64,000 nucleotides of DNA, from the NCBI GenBank assembly GCA_963926405.1, contig CAWUXI010000019.1, positions 1 to 64,000 of the forward strand, given 5' to 3'. Positions 17,285 to 25,810 of this stretch are shown here, piece after piece (position 1 is the stretch's first letter; each line of letters begins with the position of its first letter). This DNA is from CALSMU01 sp963926405. Lineage in GTDB: Bacteria > Bacteroidota > Bacteroidia > Flavobacteriales_D > Parvicellaceae. The notes below the pieces were generated by a model that was not told where the DNA came from, did no database searches, and saw nothing but the letters and a program-made list of their open reading frames with translations. The translations under genes were made by a program, and so were the position numbers.

Positions 17285-17946
17285 TTTAATTTTAGCAATG
17301 ACTTTTCACCCCAATTACCAAATGTCTTATTCTCAAAAAATGAGTAAATCAATAATGAGCCAACAGCACCTATTAAAGCTCCGACAAAAACATCTTCGAA
17401 AAAATGCTGACATAAATACACTCTTGAATAACCAATTAAAATTGAAAATACTATACAACCAAAACCTACCCATTTATTTGAACTTAATAATGCTAATAAA
17501 CAAAAAATACTAAATGCTGAAGTTGTGTGTCCGCTTGGAAATGAATTCCCTATCAGTTGCTCAACGCCATCCACTAAATGCAAAGTCCCATCCTTCATTT
17601 CTGTCCACATTTCTATTAAAGGCCTTTTTACATCATTGTAGATTATTTTTTTTAAAAATTGCGCTGTTAAGGCAGTTGCAACAAAACTTAAAATTGCAAT
17701 AACTGCATATTTAAATTTCCAGAACAACAGAGTCAAAACAATTATTGCAGCCATCCAAAAATCGCCCAAATAAGTCATGTATTTATATAATACATCTTGA
17801 AAAGGTGACCAATACTGATTGGCCCATAACGTTGCATCAGTTTTGGAAAACTTAAAAAGAATAAATATGGAAAATGACAAAAAAGCGAAATAGAGTAAAA
17901 AGAAATAGGGCTGCTTTTTTGTGTTTTTTAGTACGGAATCAATCAC
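17281..17946 (-). CDS. PAP2-family membrane phosphatase
   Basis: 221-residue membrane phosphatase with the three PAP2 motifs: KKIIYNDVKRP (KxxxxxxRP type), PSGHTTSAF, and SRVYLCQHFFEDV (SRxxxxxHxxxD). Six hydrophobic segments fit the PAP2 membrane fold. Relatives remove phosphate from undecaprenyl-pyrophosphate, phosphatidic acid or lipid A. Being between a polyprenyl-phosphate sugar synthase-like GT2 and a GT39 enzyme, recycling of the lipid carrier is the likeliest role; a lipid A phosphatase is the alternative. Starts 3 bases after the GT2 stop. Confidence 0.9.
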   Translation of the reverse strand: MIDSVLKNTKKQPYFFLLYFAFLSFSIFILFKFSKTDATLWANQYWSPFQDVLYKYMTYLGDFWMAAIIVLTLLFWKFKYAVIAILSFVATALTAQFLKKIIYNDVKRPLIEMWTEMKDGTLHLVDGVEQLIGNSFPSGHTTSAFSIFCLLALLSSNKWVGFGCIVFSILIGYSRVYLCQHFFEDVFVGALIGAVGSLLIYSFFENKTFGNWGEKSLLKLK

Positions 17947-17949
17947 AAT

Positions 17950-18696
17950 TTATTTTTTGATTAGCAATTTCCATTTGTAAACGCCAATTCTTGTAAAAAA
18001 GTGTTTAAAAGATGTTTTCAATACACCTAGTCCATAAGTTACACTTCGACTAAAGTTAATTGAAGATGCCTCTTCGAAGTATTTTGTAGGACAAGTAATT
18101 TCAGCAATTTCATAATCATTGTATATAATCTGAGAAAGCATTTGATTGTCAAAAACAAAGTCATCTGAATTTTCATTATACCGAATCGTTTCTAGGACCT
18201 CCTTTGAAAATGCTCTAAACCCAGTATGGTATTCGGACAGTTTTTGACCAACCAATATATTTTGAGAAAATGTCAAAATTCTGTTTGCTACATATTTATA
18301 ATAAGGCATTCCTCCTTTCAAAGCTCCCTTCCCTAGTATTCGAGAACCAAGAACGACAGGGTAAACTTCATTTGCAATCAAATAACACATACTATGAATA
18401 AGTTGTGGCGTATATTGATAATCAGGATGCAGCATCACCACAATATCAGCTCCAATTTCCAAAGCCTTATTATAACAAGTCTTTTGGTTTCCTCCATATC
18501 CTTTATTTACATCATGTCTGATAACATGATTAATACCAAGTTCAAGAGCTAACTCGGAGGTATTATCGGTACCATGATCATCAACTAAAATGACTTCGTC
18601 AACTATTTCAAAAGGAATTTCCTTATATGTTTTCTCTAATGTATCTGCTGCATTATATGCAGGCATAACAACTACTATTTTCTTTCCTCTTATCAT
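17950..18696 (-). CDS. Glycosyltransferase family 2 (DPM1/polyprenyl-phosphate sugar synthase-like)
   Basis: 248-residue soluble GT2 enzyme. VVVMPAYNAADTLEKTY begins the nucleotide-sugar fold, VDEVILVDDHGTDNT and the DPDYQY-like MLHPDYQYTP segment carry acidic metal/sugar-binding residues, and LSEYHTGFRAFS is typical of dolichyl- or undecaprenyl-phosphate sugar synthases. No C-terminal membrane helices are present. I start at ATG 18696 because the extension upstream has no family similarity. First gene of a three-gene leftward cassette with PAP2 and GT39; it probably loads a sugar onto undecaprenyl phosphate. Confidence 0.88.
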   Translation of the reverse strand: MIRGKKIVVVMPAYNAADTLEKTYKEIPFEIVDEVILVDDHGTDNTSELALELGINHVIRHDVNKGYGGNQKTCYNKALEIGADIVVMLHPDYQYTPQLIHSMCYLIANEVYPVVLGSRILGKGALKGGMPYYKYVANRILTFSQNILVGQKLSEYHTGFRAFSKEVLETIRYNENSDDFVFDNQMLSQIIYNDYEIAEITCPTKYFEEASSINFSRSVTYGLGVLKTSFKHFFTRIGVYKWKLLIKK

Positions 18697-18840
18697 GAAA
18701 TGGGTTAAGTTTACGAAAATAGTACTTATCACCTAAACAGATGCTTTTCTTCTCTACAATTCACCAACAAACCAATAGAACTATTAACAATAAACATATC
18801 CTTTGAAACATTTGTGGCATTATACTACCCAAGAATATTT

Positions 18841-18848
18841 TACTTTTG
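18841..18848 (+). promoter_or_regulatory. -7 promoter element before the thioredoxin-like gene
   Basis: TACTTTTG is a perfect TAnnTTTG element ending 4 bases before the ATG at 18853, so the transcript would be leaderless or nearly so. The nearest upstream TTTG is 26 bases away, longer than usual. Confidence 0.45.
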
Positions 18849-18852
18849 AAGC

Positions 18853-19428
18853 ATGGCGTTAACAAGAAAGAACAAATCTGATTTAATATTTTGGGCAGGT
18901 TTTGGATTAATAGTAGCATTCTTATACCTAACACCCTTGGGAAGTTCCACACGAGCATGGATGGGAGGACTATTTCTTTCTTCTCCAAATACGGAAAAAC
19001 ATGAAGCCAATAAAGACAATTTCCTTTACTCTGATTGGAAGCTTCAAAATATAAACGAAAATAAAATCTTGATATCCGAGATCAACAAACCAATATTCAT
19101 TAACATTTGGGCAACATGGTGCGGGCCTTGCAGAACTGAAATGCCATCTATTAATAACCTATACAATAAATACAAAAAAGACATTGAGTTTATACTCGTT
19201 AGCCCGCATGAAACAATTGAAGTCCTAAAAGAATTTGCTCAAAACAATGCTTATAATTTACCGATATACACTTGCATAAGTCAAACCCCTATTCAGCTTC
19301 AAACGAATAGCTACCCAACGACTATTATCATTGACAAAAACAAAAACATAACTTACAAAATTACAGGCGCTCATGACTGGAACACAGAAGAAGTCTACTC
19401 AATTTTGGATGAGTTAATTAATAAGTAG
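18853..19428 (+). CDS. Membrane-anchored thioredoxin-like (TlpA/ResA type) protein
   Basis: 191 residues with one N-terminal membrane helix (IFWAGFGLIVAFLYLTPLG) that places a thioredoxin fold on the periplasmic side. The redox motif is WATWCGPCRTEMPSINN, with CGPC as in TlpA/ResA reductants. A cis-proline is present in SYPTTIIID. Such proteins reduce disulfides for cytochrome c maturation or act as general periplasmic thiol reductants. pyrD starts 29 bases later. No cytochrome maturation genes are nearby, so the client is unknown. Confidence 0.88.
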   Translation: MALTRKNKSDLIFWAGFGLIVAFLYLTPLGSSTRAWMGGLFLSSPNTEKHEANKDNFLYSDWKLQNINENKILISEINKPIFINIWATWCGPCRTEMPSINNLYNKYKKDIEFILVSPHETIEVLKEFAQNNAYNLPIYTCISQTPIQLQTNSYPTTIIIDKNKNITYKITGAHDWNTEEVYSILDELINK

Positions 19429-19457
19429 TATTTTTGTTCCAAATTCAGACTTACAGC

Positions 19458-20492
19458 ATGTATAAAGCGATATTAAGACCTTTTTTCTTTTTATTTGATC
19501 CAGAAAAAATTCATCACTTTGTCTTTAAATTAATTCGATTTTCTAATGCAATTCCAGGCGTTGCAGCTATCAATAAAATGATCTTCGGTATTGAAGACAA
19601 AAAGTTAGAAAGAGAACTATTTGGCCTAAAATTTAAAAACCCCGTTGGAATTGCCGCCGGATTTGATAAAAATGCTGTGCTAATTAATCAATTGGAAAAT
19701 TACGGTTTCGGATTTATTGAGATAGGCACTGCTACTCCAAAACCACAAGAGGGAAACCCAAAACCAAGAATGTTTCGCTTAAAAGAAGATGAAGCGCTAA
19801 TCAATAGAATGGGGTTTAACAACCTAGGAGTTGATGCAATTGTAGAGAATCTTAAAAAGAAAAGAACCAATTTGATTATTGGAGGAAACATCGGTAAAAA
19901 CACCGCAACCTCAAATGATGATGCAATTGCTGATTACGTCTATAATTTTAAAGCCTTGCACGATGTCGTTGATTACTTTGTAGTGAATGTAAGCTGCCCT
20001 AACGTTAAGAACCTAACCAAACTTCAAGACACTGATTTTTTAACGGAGCTTTTGGGTGAATTAAAAATAATTAACGCTACCAAAAAAATTCAACGTCCAA
20101 TACTTTTGAAAATAGCTCCGAATTTAGACCATAACGCTTTGGATGAAATTATTGAATTAATTTCAAACACAGGAATTGATGGTGTGGTTGCCACCAATAC
20201 GGAAACAAGCAGAGATGGGCTAAAAACGCCAAAGGAAGATGTTGAAAAAATGGGAAATGGCGGACTAAGTGGGAAACCTGTTAGGGAAAGGTCAACTGAA
20301 ATAATCAGATATCTTTCCACAAAATCAAACAAAGCATTTCCAATTATCGGTGTAGGAGGTATTCACTCTGAAGAAGATGCTCTTGAAAAACTAGAAGCTG
20401 GAGCAGATTTGGTTCAGATATATACTGGATTTATTTACGAAGGCCCTAAGCTTGTCAAGAGAATTAACAAGGCCATTTTGAATAAGAAATAA
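19458..20492 (+). CDS. pyrD: Dihydroorotate dehydrogenase (quinone)
   Basis: Class 2 DHODH, 344 residues: oxidises dihydroorotate to orotate with electrons passed to menaquinone, the fourth step of UMP synthesis. The N-terminal amphipathic helix region (ILRPFFFLFDPEKIHHFVFK) that docks on the membrane is present and identifies class 2. FMN/substrate motifs are NPVGIAAGFDKNA, INRMGFNNLG, NVSCPNVKNL (class 2 catalytic Ser), LLKIAPNL and the C-terminal IIGVGGI and GADLVQIYTG. The ATG at 19458 was preferred to the longer frame from 19434 because it gives the usual N-terminus. Confidence 0.97.
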   Translation: MYKAILRPFFFLFDPEKIHHFVFKLIRFSNAIPGVAAINKMIFGIEDKKLERELFGLKFKNPVGIAAGFDKNAVLINQLENYGFGFIEIGTATPKPQEGNPKPRMFRLKEDEALINRMGFNNLGVDAIVENLKKKRTNLIIGGNIGKNTATSNDDAIADYVYNFKALHDVVDYFVVNVSCPNVKNLTKLQDTDFLTELLGELKIINATKKIQRPILLKIAPNLDHNALDEIIELISNTGIDGVVATNTETSRDGLKTPKEDVEKMGNGGLSGKPVRERSTEIIRYLSTKSNKAFPIIGVGGIHSEEDALEKLEAGADLVQIYTGFIYEGPKLVKRINKAILNKK

Positions 20493-20508
20493 GTTTTTTC
20501 CATTCATT

Positions 20509-21192
20509 TTAGTACACCCACTGTAATTTTAAAATTAGGGTACAATCTCCATCAATAATTGTAACACTTGATGCTGCATCTAGTGAATATGATGTAGGAT
20601 TAAAATACATTACCGACATTAACTCATTTGAGCCAACATCAACATCAATAATATTTATTAAATAACTTGAAGAGTATGGCAGCGTAACAGGGAAGTCATT
20701 GTAGTACACATACGACTGACTAAAAATTTGATTCTGACCAACTTCTAACCCCTCCATATATGTAGTTGTTTCATCTACTATTTGAAATCGAACATCAGGT
20801 AATCCCTGAGTATCCCAGTAATCTCCTAACCAATTAAATTCAGGAAAAGAAGACAAAACAATTGCCGTTATTACAACTGATACAGGTCGGTCATTAATAG
20901 TTATAGTTCTAAAATCGGATTTAAAAGATTTACTCTTCTTGGAAAACACCTTTAATTCTACATCAAAAGTTCCAGGTGATGTAAATATATGCTTTGGGGT
21001 TTTTTCTTCCGAATTACCCCCATCACCAAAATCCCAATAATACCTATATCCATTCTCAGAACAATTCGCTAAAAAAGTAACTGTATCATCTACCTCGTAT
21101 TTCTCAACCATGGGAATAATACAAGCAAAAGGAGCATTCTTTTTACAAGAATAAAATAAAAGAATTACGAGGAATAAGACGAAGTATTTCAT
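20509..21192 (-). CDS. PKD-domain lipoprotein
   Basis: 227-residue lipoprotein. The signal ends in LLFYSC, so Cys16 is the lipidation site. A PKD domain covers about residues 30-105 (YYWDFGDGGNSEEKTPKHIF, then SPGTFDVELKVFS), including the WDFGDG and Y/F-T motifs. The C-terminal ~110 residues (VVITAIVLSSFP, PDVRFQIVDETT) form a beta-rich domain I do not recognise. PKD lipoproteins usually bind surface glycans or proteins. Monocistronic by position, convergent with pyrD. Confidence 0.8.
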   Translation of the reverse strand: MKYFVLFLVILLFYSCKKNAPFACIIPMVEKYEVDDTVTFLANCSENGYRYYWDFGDGGNSEEKTPKHIFTSPGTFDVELKVFSKKSKSFKSDFRTITINDRPVSVVITAIVLSSFPEFNWLGDYWDTQGLPDVRFQIVDETTTYMEGLEVGQNQIFSQSYVYYNDFPVTLPYSSSYLINIIDVDVGSNELMSVMYFNPTSYSLDAASSVTIIDGDCTLILKLQWVY

Positions 21193-21224
21193 GAAAATAG
21201 GTTAGGATAATCTATAAGCAGCAT

Positions 21225-21232
21225 CAAATATA
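21225..21232 (-). promoter_or_regulatory. -7 promoter element for the PKD lipoprotein
   Basis: On the minus strand TATATTTG matches TAnnTTTG perfectly, 32 bases before the ATG at 21192. It lies within the short gap after the symporter gene; no -33 match is evident. Confidence 0.4.
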
Positions 21233-21236
21233 CCTA

Positions 21237-22778
21237 TTAATTTAATGCTTTCGGGTTACGCTTACTAATCAAAAACAAAGCACCAAAGGAGAGCAATGCA
21301 TTGTAAATTATCAATTCAGCTCCAAACTTATACTCGCCAAACCAGTCAACAAGATCGTTACTTGCCAAGTACCAGATTGTAGCCATTCCTCCCCCAACTA
21401 AAACACATACAATTGGCACTAAAGTGTCTTTTAGTTTTCGCTTGGTAAGGATTCCAAAAAAGAACAATCCGATTAACGGTCCATATGTGAATCCTGCCAA
21501 CTTAATTAGCAACCAAATAGCGGAATCTTCTGTTGTGTATCGCAAGATTATCACAACTAATATCAAAACAAAAGACATTGCAATGTGAACCATTTTTCGA
21601 ATTTTCTCTTGCTTCGTTCCAGACTTCTTTACACTATCCAATAATTCATCATTGGAAACTGAAATTTGTTGGTCTTTCTTTTCATTTACGTTCAGAAAAT
21701 CGACAGAAAAAGAAGTGGTTAAAGATGTAAGAGCAGAATCTGCACTGCTATATGCAGCGGCAATTAACCCCAACAAAAACAACAAACCAACCGTAATTCC
21801 CATTGAACCTTCCATTGCGATGGATGAAAATAGTAGATCCGTTCTGCCTGCTTCGAGCACATCATTTCCAATTCCAGTAGATGAGTTATACATAAACAGC
21901 AATGCCCCCATTGCAAGAAAAACCAAATTAACAACAACTAAAACAACCGCCATACTCAGCATATTCTTCTGCGCATCTTTGATATTTTTACAACTCAAAT
22001 TCTTTTGCATCATATCTTGATCAAGCCCAGTCATTCCGATAGTGATAAATATTCCACCTAGAAAGTGCTTCCAGAAATAATTACCACTTTGCCAATCATC
22101 AAAAAAGAAAATTTGGCTGTATTTACTATCTGCAACTGCATTCACTAGACCTCCTTTACCTGCTAAATGAAGTGCATCACTTACCAACCAAACAGTAAAC
22201 AATACAGCAAACAACATAAAGGCCGTCTGCAGCGTGTCCGTCCAAATTATTGTTTTTATTCCTCCTCTATTTGTATAAATCCAAATCAACAAGACAGATA
22301 TAACCACTGTTACCCAAAATGGAATTCCCCAATCGTCAAATAAAATTTGTTGCAAAACACTTGCTACTAAAAGCAATCGAATGGAAGCTCCAATAATTCT
22401 TGAGAGTAAGAAGAACGCTGCCCCCGTTTTATAACTCCAAAATCCAAATCGATGCTTCAGATATTCGTAGATTGAGGTTAAATTCATTTTATAATAAATA
22501 GGCATCAAAACATAAGAAACAACAAGATAACCTATAAAATAGCCAAATACCATTTGCATGTAGCTAAACTGACCGCCATCTACACCTCCCGGCACAGAAA
22601 TAAAAGTAACACCAGACAAGGATGCGCCAATCATTCCAAAGGAGACAATGTACCATGGTGATTTTTTTTCACCCAAAAAGAACGAATTATTATCTGCTTC
22701 CCTACTTGTCCGCCACGCTATAAACACCAGTACTAAAAAGTAAATTACGATTACAGAAATGATCAATGTATTTGACAT
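21237..22778 (-). CDS. Sodium:solute symporter (SSS) family transporter
   Basis: 513-residue inner-membrane transporter with about 13 hydrophobic helices. The N-terminal LGEKKSPWYIVSFGMIGASLSGVTFISVPG segment (quoted in part) contains the GASLSGVTF motif of the SSS first broken helix that contributes to the Na+ site, and GIFITIGMTGLDQDMMQKNL is the conserved loop. AAAYSSADSALTSLTTSF is the conserved Ser-rich Na+ binding helix. Substrate (sugar, sialic acid, amino acid or other) cannot be told from sequence. Immediate neighbours give no clue. Confidence 0.92.
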   Translation of the reverse strand: MSNTLIISVIVIYFLVLVFIAWRTSREADNNSFFLGEKKSPWYIVSFGMIGASLSGVTFISVPGGVDGGQFSYMQMVFGYFIGYLVVSYVLMPIYYKMNLTSIYEYLKHRFGFWSYKTGAAFFLLSRIIGASIRLLLVASVLQQILFDDWGIPFWVTVVISVLLIWIYTNRGGIKTIIWTDTLQTAFMLFAVLFTVWLVSDALHLAGKGGLVNAVADSKYSQIFFFDDWQSGNYFWKHFLGGIFITIGMTGLDQDMMQKNLSCKNIKDAQKNMLSMAVVLVVVNLVFLAMGALLFMYNSSTGIGNDVLEAGRTDLLFSSIAMEGSMGITVGLLFLLGLIAAAYSSADSALTSLTTSFSVDFLNVNEKKDQQISVSNDELLDSVKKSGTKQEKIRKMVHIAMSFVLILVVIILRYTTEDSAIWLLIKLAGFTYGPLIGLFFFGILTKRKLKDTLVPIVCVLVGGGMATIWYLASNDLVDWFGEYKFGAELIIYNALLSFGALFLISKRNPKALN

Positions 22779-22854
22779 GCAATAAAGTTATTTAAATTCC
22801 TCTTCTAATTTGAAAATTTTTCTTTTTTACCATAATTGCGTTTTTTTATCCAAC

Positions 22855-22870
22855 CATAGCCTCAGCTATG
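22855..22870. repeat. Small palindrome in the symporter/decarboxylase divergent gap
   Basis: CATAGC-CTCA-GCTATG forms a perfect 6-bp hairpin; A/T tracts on each side (TTTTTTT at 22841-22847 and CAAAAA at 22876-22881) could lengthen it imperfectly. It is between divergent genes, so it cannot terminate either. Possibly an operator or a dispersed repeat. Confidence 0.35.
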
Positions 22871-22939
22871 CCTCTCAAAAATGCCTTATTCTGAAAAAAA
22901 ATAATTCGTTTACTTCTTTGTAATAAGATTTTTAACAAC

Positions 22940-22969
22940 TTTAACAAAGAAAAGGTTTTCTTATGTTTG
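22940..22969 (+). promoter_or_regulatory. Promoter of the PLP decarboxylase gene
   Basis: TTTA (22940-22943), 18 bases, then TATGTTTG (22962-22969), a perfect TAnnTTTG. The ATG at 22963 lies inside the -7 box, which argues that translation begins at 23020 rather than there. Confidence 0.6.
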
Positions 22970-23019
22970 TAGATAAACGTTACAAATTAGATTTCCACGT
23001 AAGACTATTAGTATCGCCC

Positions 23020-24495
23020 ATGAACCTAGAAGCCCAGCTCAAACAACTCGAAAAATCAGCACGTAAATTAGACTTAACTTCAGATGAAAGAAAAGAATAT
23101 GACGCAACCATAAGAGATTATCTATTTAACTTCTTAGATGAATTAGAAAGCAAAAACTCATGGGCAGCTGACTCCGAGCCAAGCAAAGAAATCTATGACT
23201 TTCCTATAACTGAAAATGGATATAAATTAGAAGATTTACTTAGCCTTTATGAGAGATCAGTCAATAATACTGGACTTCAACCTGCTTCTGGCGGACATCT
23301 AGGTTACATCCCAGGTGGAGGTGTACCACTTGCAGGGTACGGAGATTTAATCGCTGCGATTACGAATAAATATTCTGGCATTTATTTTGGAAACCCAGGA
23401 GCCATACGATTGGAAAATCATTTAATTGACTGGACGGCTAAGCTATTTGGATTTACTGGAGAATACGGTGGAAATCTAACTACTGGGGGAAGTATTGGAA
23501 ACCTAATTGCAATAGTTTCTGCAAGAGATGCGCACAACGTAAAAGGAAAAGATTACGAAACAACTGTAATATATGGATCTTCCCAAATGCACCATAGCCT
23601 TAACAAGGCCATTCGTATTGCTGGCTTAGGAGAATGTATTTACAGAGATATTCCGCTGAAAGAGGATTATCATTTGGATACTGACTTCCTTACTAATCAA
23701 GTTAAAAAAGACAAATCGCAAGGGCTAAAACCATTTTTAATAATCGGCTCAGCGGGAACAACAGATACCGGGGTAATTGACGACTTAAATAAATTATCTG
23801 AAATCTCACAGCAGAATGATTGCTGGTTTCACGTTGACGGTGCATATGGAGGTTATTTCTATCTTATCGATGAATTAAAAGACAAGTTTAAAGGAATCGA
23901 AAAAGCAGATTCGCTGGTGATTGACCCACACAAAGGATTGTTTTTACCATACGGAACAGGTATGGTATTAGTAAAGGATAGAAAAGCAATGTTGCATTCT
24001 CATTATTATACAGCAAACTATATGCAGGATGCATACAAAGCTCCTGAAGAATGGTCCCCTGCAGATGTTTCTCCTGAATTATCTCGAAATTTTAGAGGAT
24101 TAAGAATGTGGCTACCACTAATGGTTCACGGACTAAAACCTTTTAAAGATGCTATTTTAGAAAAATATATTTTGACTAAATACGCATATCAAAAACTAAA
24201 GGAAACCCCTTATATAGAGGTTGGGAAAGAGCATGAGTTATCTGTGCAAACCTTCCGGTTTTGGAAGAGAAATACGTCGGATGAGAATTTAAATAAACTC
24301 AATGAGAAAATACTTGAAGGACTTCACAATGATGGAAGAATATTCATTTCATCAACTAGAATAAACGGTATTTACACTTTACGTTTTGCAATTTTATCTT
24401 TTAGGACACACAAACGAGAAATTGACTTGATTTTAGAAATGATGGAAGAACAAGCTGTAGTATTTGGGTTAAAAAAAATAGATCTTACTTTCTGA
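23020..24495 (+). CDS. Group II PLP-dependent decarboxylase (aromatic-L-amino-acid/glutamate decarboxylase family)
   Basis: 491-residue cytoplasmic PLP enzyme. Fold-type I decarboxylase motifs: TTGGSIGNLIAI, SQMHHSLNKAIRIAGLG (His that stacks on PLP), GTTDTGVIDD, WFHVDGAYGGY (Asp binding the pyridine N), and DPHKGLFLPYG with the Schiff-base lysine at about K305. The family includes aromatic amino acid, glutamate, histidine and diaminobutyrate decarboxylases; substrate cannot be fixed from these motifs. I start at 23020 (MNLEAQLKQL) because a promoter -7 box overlaps the upstream ATG at 22963 and the extra 19 residues lack family similarity. Length fits the family. Confidence 0.9.
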   Translation: MNLEAQLKQLEKSARKLDLTSDERKEYDATIRDYLFNFLDELESKNSWAADSEPSKEIYDFPITENGYKLEDLLSLYERSVNNTGLQPASGGHLGYIPGGGVPLAGYGDLIAAITNKYSGIYFGNPGAIRLENHLIDWTAKLFGFTGEYGGNLTTGGSIGNLIAIVSARDAHNVKGKDYETTVIYGSSQMHHSLNKAIRIAGLGECIYRDIPLKEDYHLDTDFLTNQVKKDKSQGLKPFLIIGSAGTTDTGVIDDLNKLSEISQQNDCWFHVDGAYGGYFYLIDELKDKFKGIEKADSLVIDPHKGLFLPYGTGMVLVKDRKAMLHSHYYTANYMQDAYKAPEEWSPADVSPELSRNFRGLRMWLPLMVHGLKPFKDAILEKYILTKYAYQKLKETPYIEVGKEHELSVQTFRFWKRNTSDENLNKLNEKILEGLHNDGRIFISSTRINGIYTLRFAILSFRTHKREIDLILEMMEEQAVVFGLKKIDLTF

Positions 24496-24608
24496 TTTTC
24501 AGATCCTAGCTCAAGATTATTTGAATAACTTTTCACTTAGAATCCTGAATGCGAAACAAGGAACAGTGAACACTAGAACAAAATATCGTTAATAACATTT
24601 CAAACTTG

Positions 24609-24641
24609 TTTGTTATTCAATCTCAGTATCCACTATTTTTG
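24609..24641 (+). promoter_or_regulatory. Promoter of recR
   Basis: TTTG (24609-24612), 21 bases, TATTTTTG (24634-24641): both boxes match the Bacteroidota consensus. The -7 box ends 4 bases before the ATG, predicting a leaderless or nearly leaderless recR mRNA. Confidence 0.75.
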
Positions 24642-24645
24642 CTGC

Positions 24646-25263
24646 ATGGATTTCCATTCTAAATTATTGAATAATGCTGTAGAACAAATGGCGACTCTTC
24701 CTGGAGTAGGCAAGAGAACTGCATTGCGCCTAGTATTAGATATGCTGAAACGTTCCGAAAGCGATGTTGAAGCTTTTACAATGGCAATGACACGTCTAAA
24801 AAACGAAATCAAATTCTGTAAGAAGTGTAAAAACATAAGCGACGCAGATTTGTGTAATATTTGTGCTAACCCACAAAGAGATGAATCGACCATCTGCGTT
24901 ATTCAAGATATCAGAGACATCCTAGCAATTGAAGCAACACAACAATATAAAGGGCTTTACCATATTCTTGGGGGTATAATATCTCCAATGGACGGTATTG
25001 GTCCAGATGATTTACATATCGCAAGCTTAATTGAAAGAGCAAGTTTACCCGATTCTAAAGAAATTATTTTAGCCTTAAGCGCTACTATGGAAGGTGACAC
25101 TACCAATTTTTACCTTTTCAGGAAACTAAAAGATTGTAATATTAATGTTAGTGTTATTTCCAGAGGCATTGGTATTGGTAATGAATTAGAATTCACAGAT
25201 GAAGTTACCCTTGGTCGATCTATCCTAAATCGTTCTCCTTTTGAGAATAGCTTGGCGCGTTAA
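24646..25263 (+). CDS. recR: Recombination mediator protein RecR
   Basis: 205-residue RecR, which acts with RecO (and RecF) to load RecA on gapped DNA. Visible: N-terminal helix-hairpin-helix (LPGVGKRTALRLVL), a four-Cys zinc finger (CKKCKNISDADLCNIC), a TOPRIM domain beginning ICVIQDIRDILAIE with YHILGGIISPMDGIGPDDL, and the C-terminal SRGIGIGNELEFTDEVTLGRS. The start at 24646 gives the normal N-terminus (MDFHSKLLNNAV); the frame extends upstream to 24610 but through the promoter. Convergent with the OsmC gene, with a shared hairpin between. Confidence 0.97.
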   Translation: MDFHSKLLNNAVEQMATLPGVGKRTALRLVLDMLKRSESDVEAFTMAMTRLKNEIKFCKKCKNISDADLCNICANPQRDESTICVIQDIRDILAIEATQQYKGLYHILGGIISPMDGIGPDDLHIASLIERASLPDSKEIILALSATMEGDTTNFYLFRKLKDCNINVSVISRGIGIGNELEFTDEVTLGRSILNRSPFENSLAR

Positions 25264-25293
25264 AAAGTCCCTAATGGAAATTTCATTTAGGGG
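25262..25293 (-). terminator. Possible terminator between recR and OsmC genes
   Basis: CCCTAA (25269-25274) pairs with TTAGGG (25287-25292). Read leftward the hairpin is followed by ACTTTTT, a weak T-run. It lies directly after the recR stop but about 106 bases beyond the end of the leftward OsmC gene. Confidence 0.4.
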
Positions 25294-25399
25294 TGAATTG
25301 GAAAAAATGAATATCATATTAAAGGGTGTAGAATGTTACCTAAATTAAGATGTTTCTCTTTGTTTACTTATTGCTATTGTTTCAAATCGTTTTTTCCCT

Positions 25400-25810
25400 T
25401 CAATTTATTTTATACGCATACGTAATTTTAACTTTTTCGTCAATTGTCTTGGCAACTGAACAGTATTTTTTAACAGATAATTCTACCGCTTTTTGGACTT
25501 TTTTATCATCCAAATCCCCTATAAAAACAAACTCCATATGAATAGTCTCAAAATATGCTGGGACGCCATCTACTCTTATTCCTTGAGTTATTACCTCGTA
25601 AGATTTTATTACTTGTTTCTGTTTTTCAAGAATTAAACAAACATCAATGCTAGCGCAACCAGCAATAGCATGCAACATTAACTCCATTGGCCGAGTACCA
25701 ATACCTGTGCCGCCAGCGCTTTCTGCAGCGCCAATGCTAACAGTATCGTTACTTGTGTTAATTCCTTCGAATTGTAATTTATCTTTCAACTTTCTTAAAT
25801 GTACTTTCAT
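25400..25810 (-). CDS. OsmC-family peroxiredoxin-like protein
   Basis: 136-residue OsmC/Ohr-type protein. These dimeric enzymes reduce organic hydroperoxides with two cysteines. Both are present: one in IAGCASIDVCLILEKQ and one in VKKYCSVAKTI, in the standard positions (start of the long central helix and near the C-terminus). GTRPMELMLHAIAGC is the family's central signature. It belongs to the YhfA-like branch by its KSYEVITQGIRVDGVP stretch, so the physiological substrate is less certain than for Ohr. Monocistronic. Confidence 0.92.
   Translation of the reverse strand: MKVHLRKLKDKLQFEGINTSNDTVSIGAAESAGGTGIGTRPMELMLHAIAGCASIDVCLILEKQKQVIKSYEVITQGIRVDGVPAYFETIHMEFVFIGDLDDKKVQKAVELSVKKYCSVAKTIDEKVKITYAYKIN

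Noticed and set aside
18761..18988. 75-aa minus-strand open frame
   Set aside because: Antisense to the start of the thioredoxin-like gene and without recognisable features.
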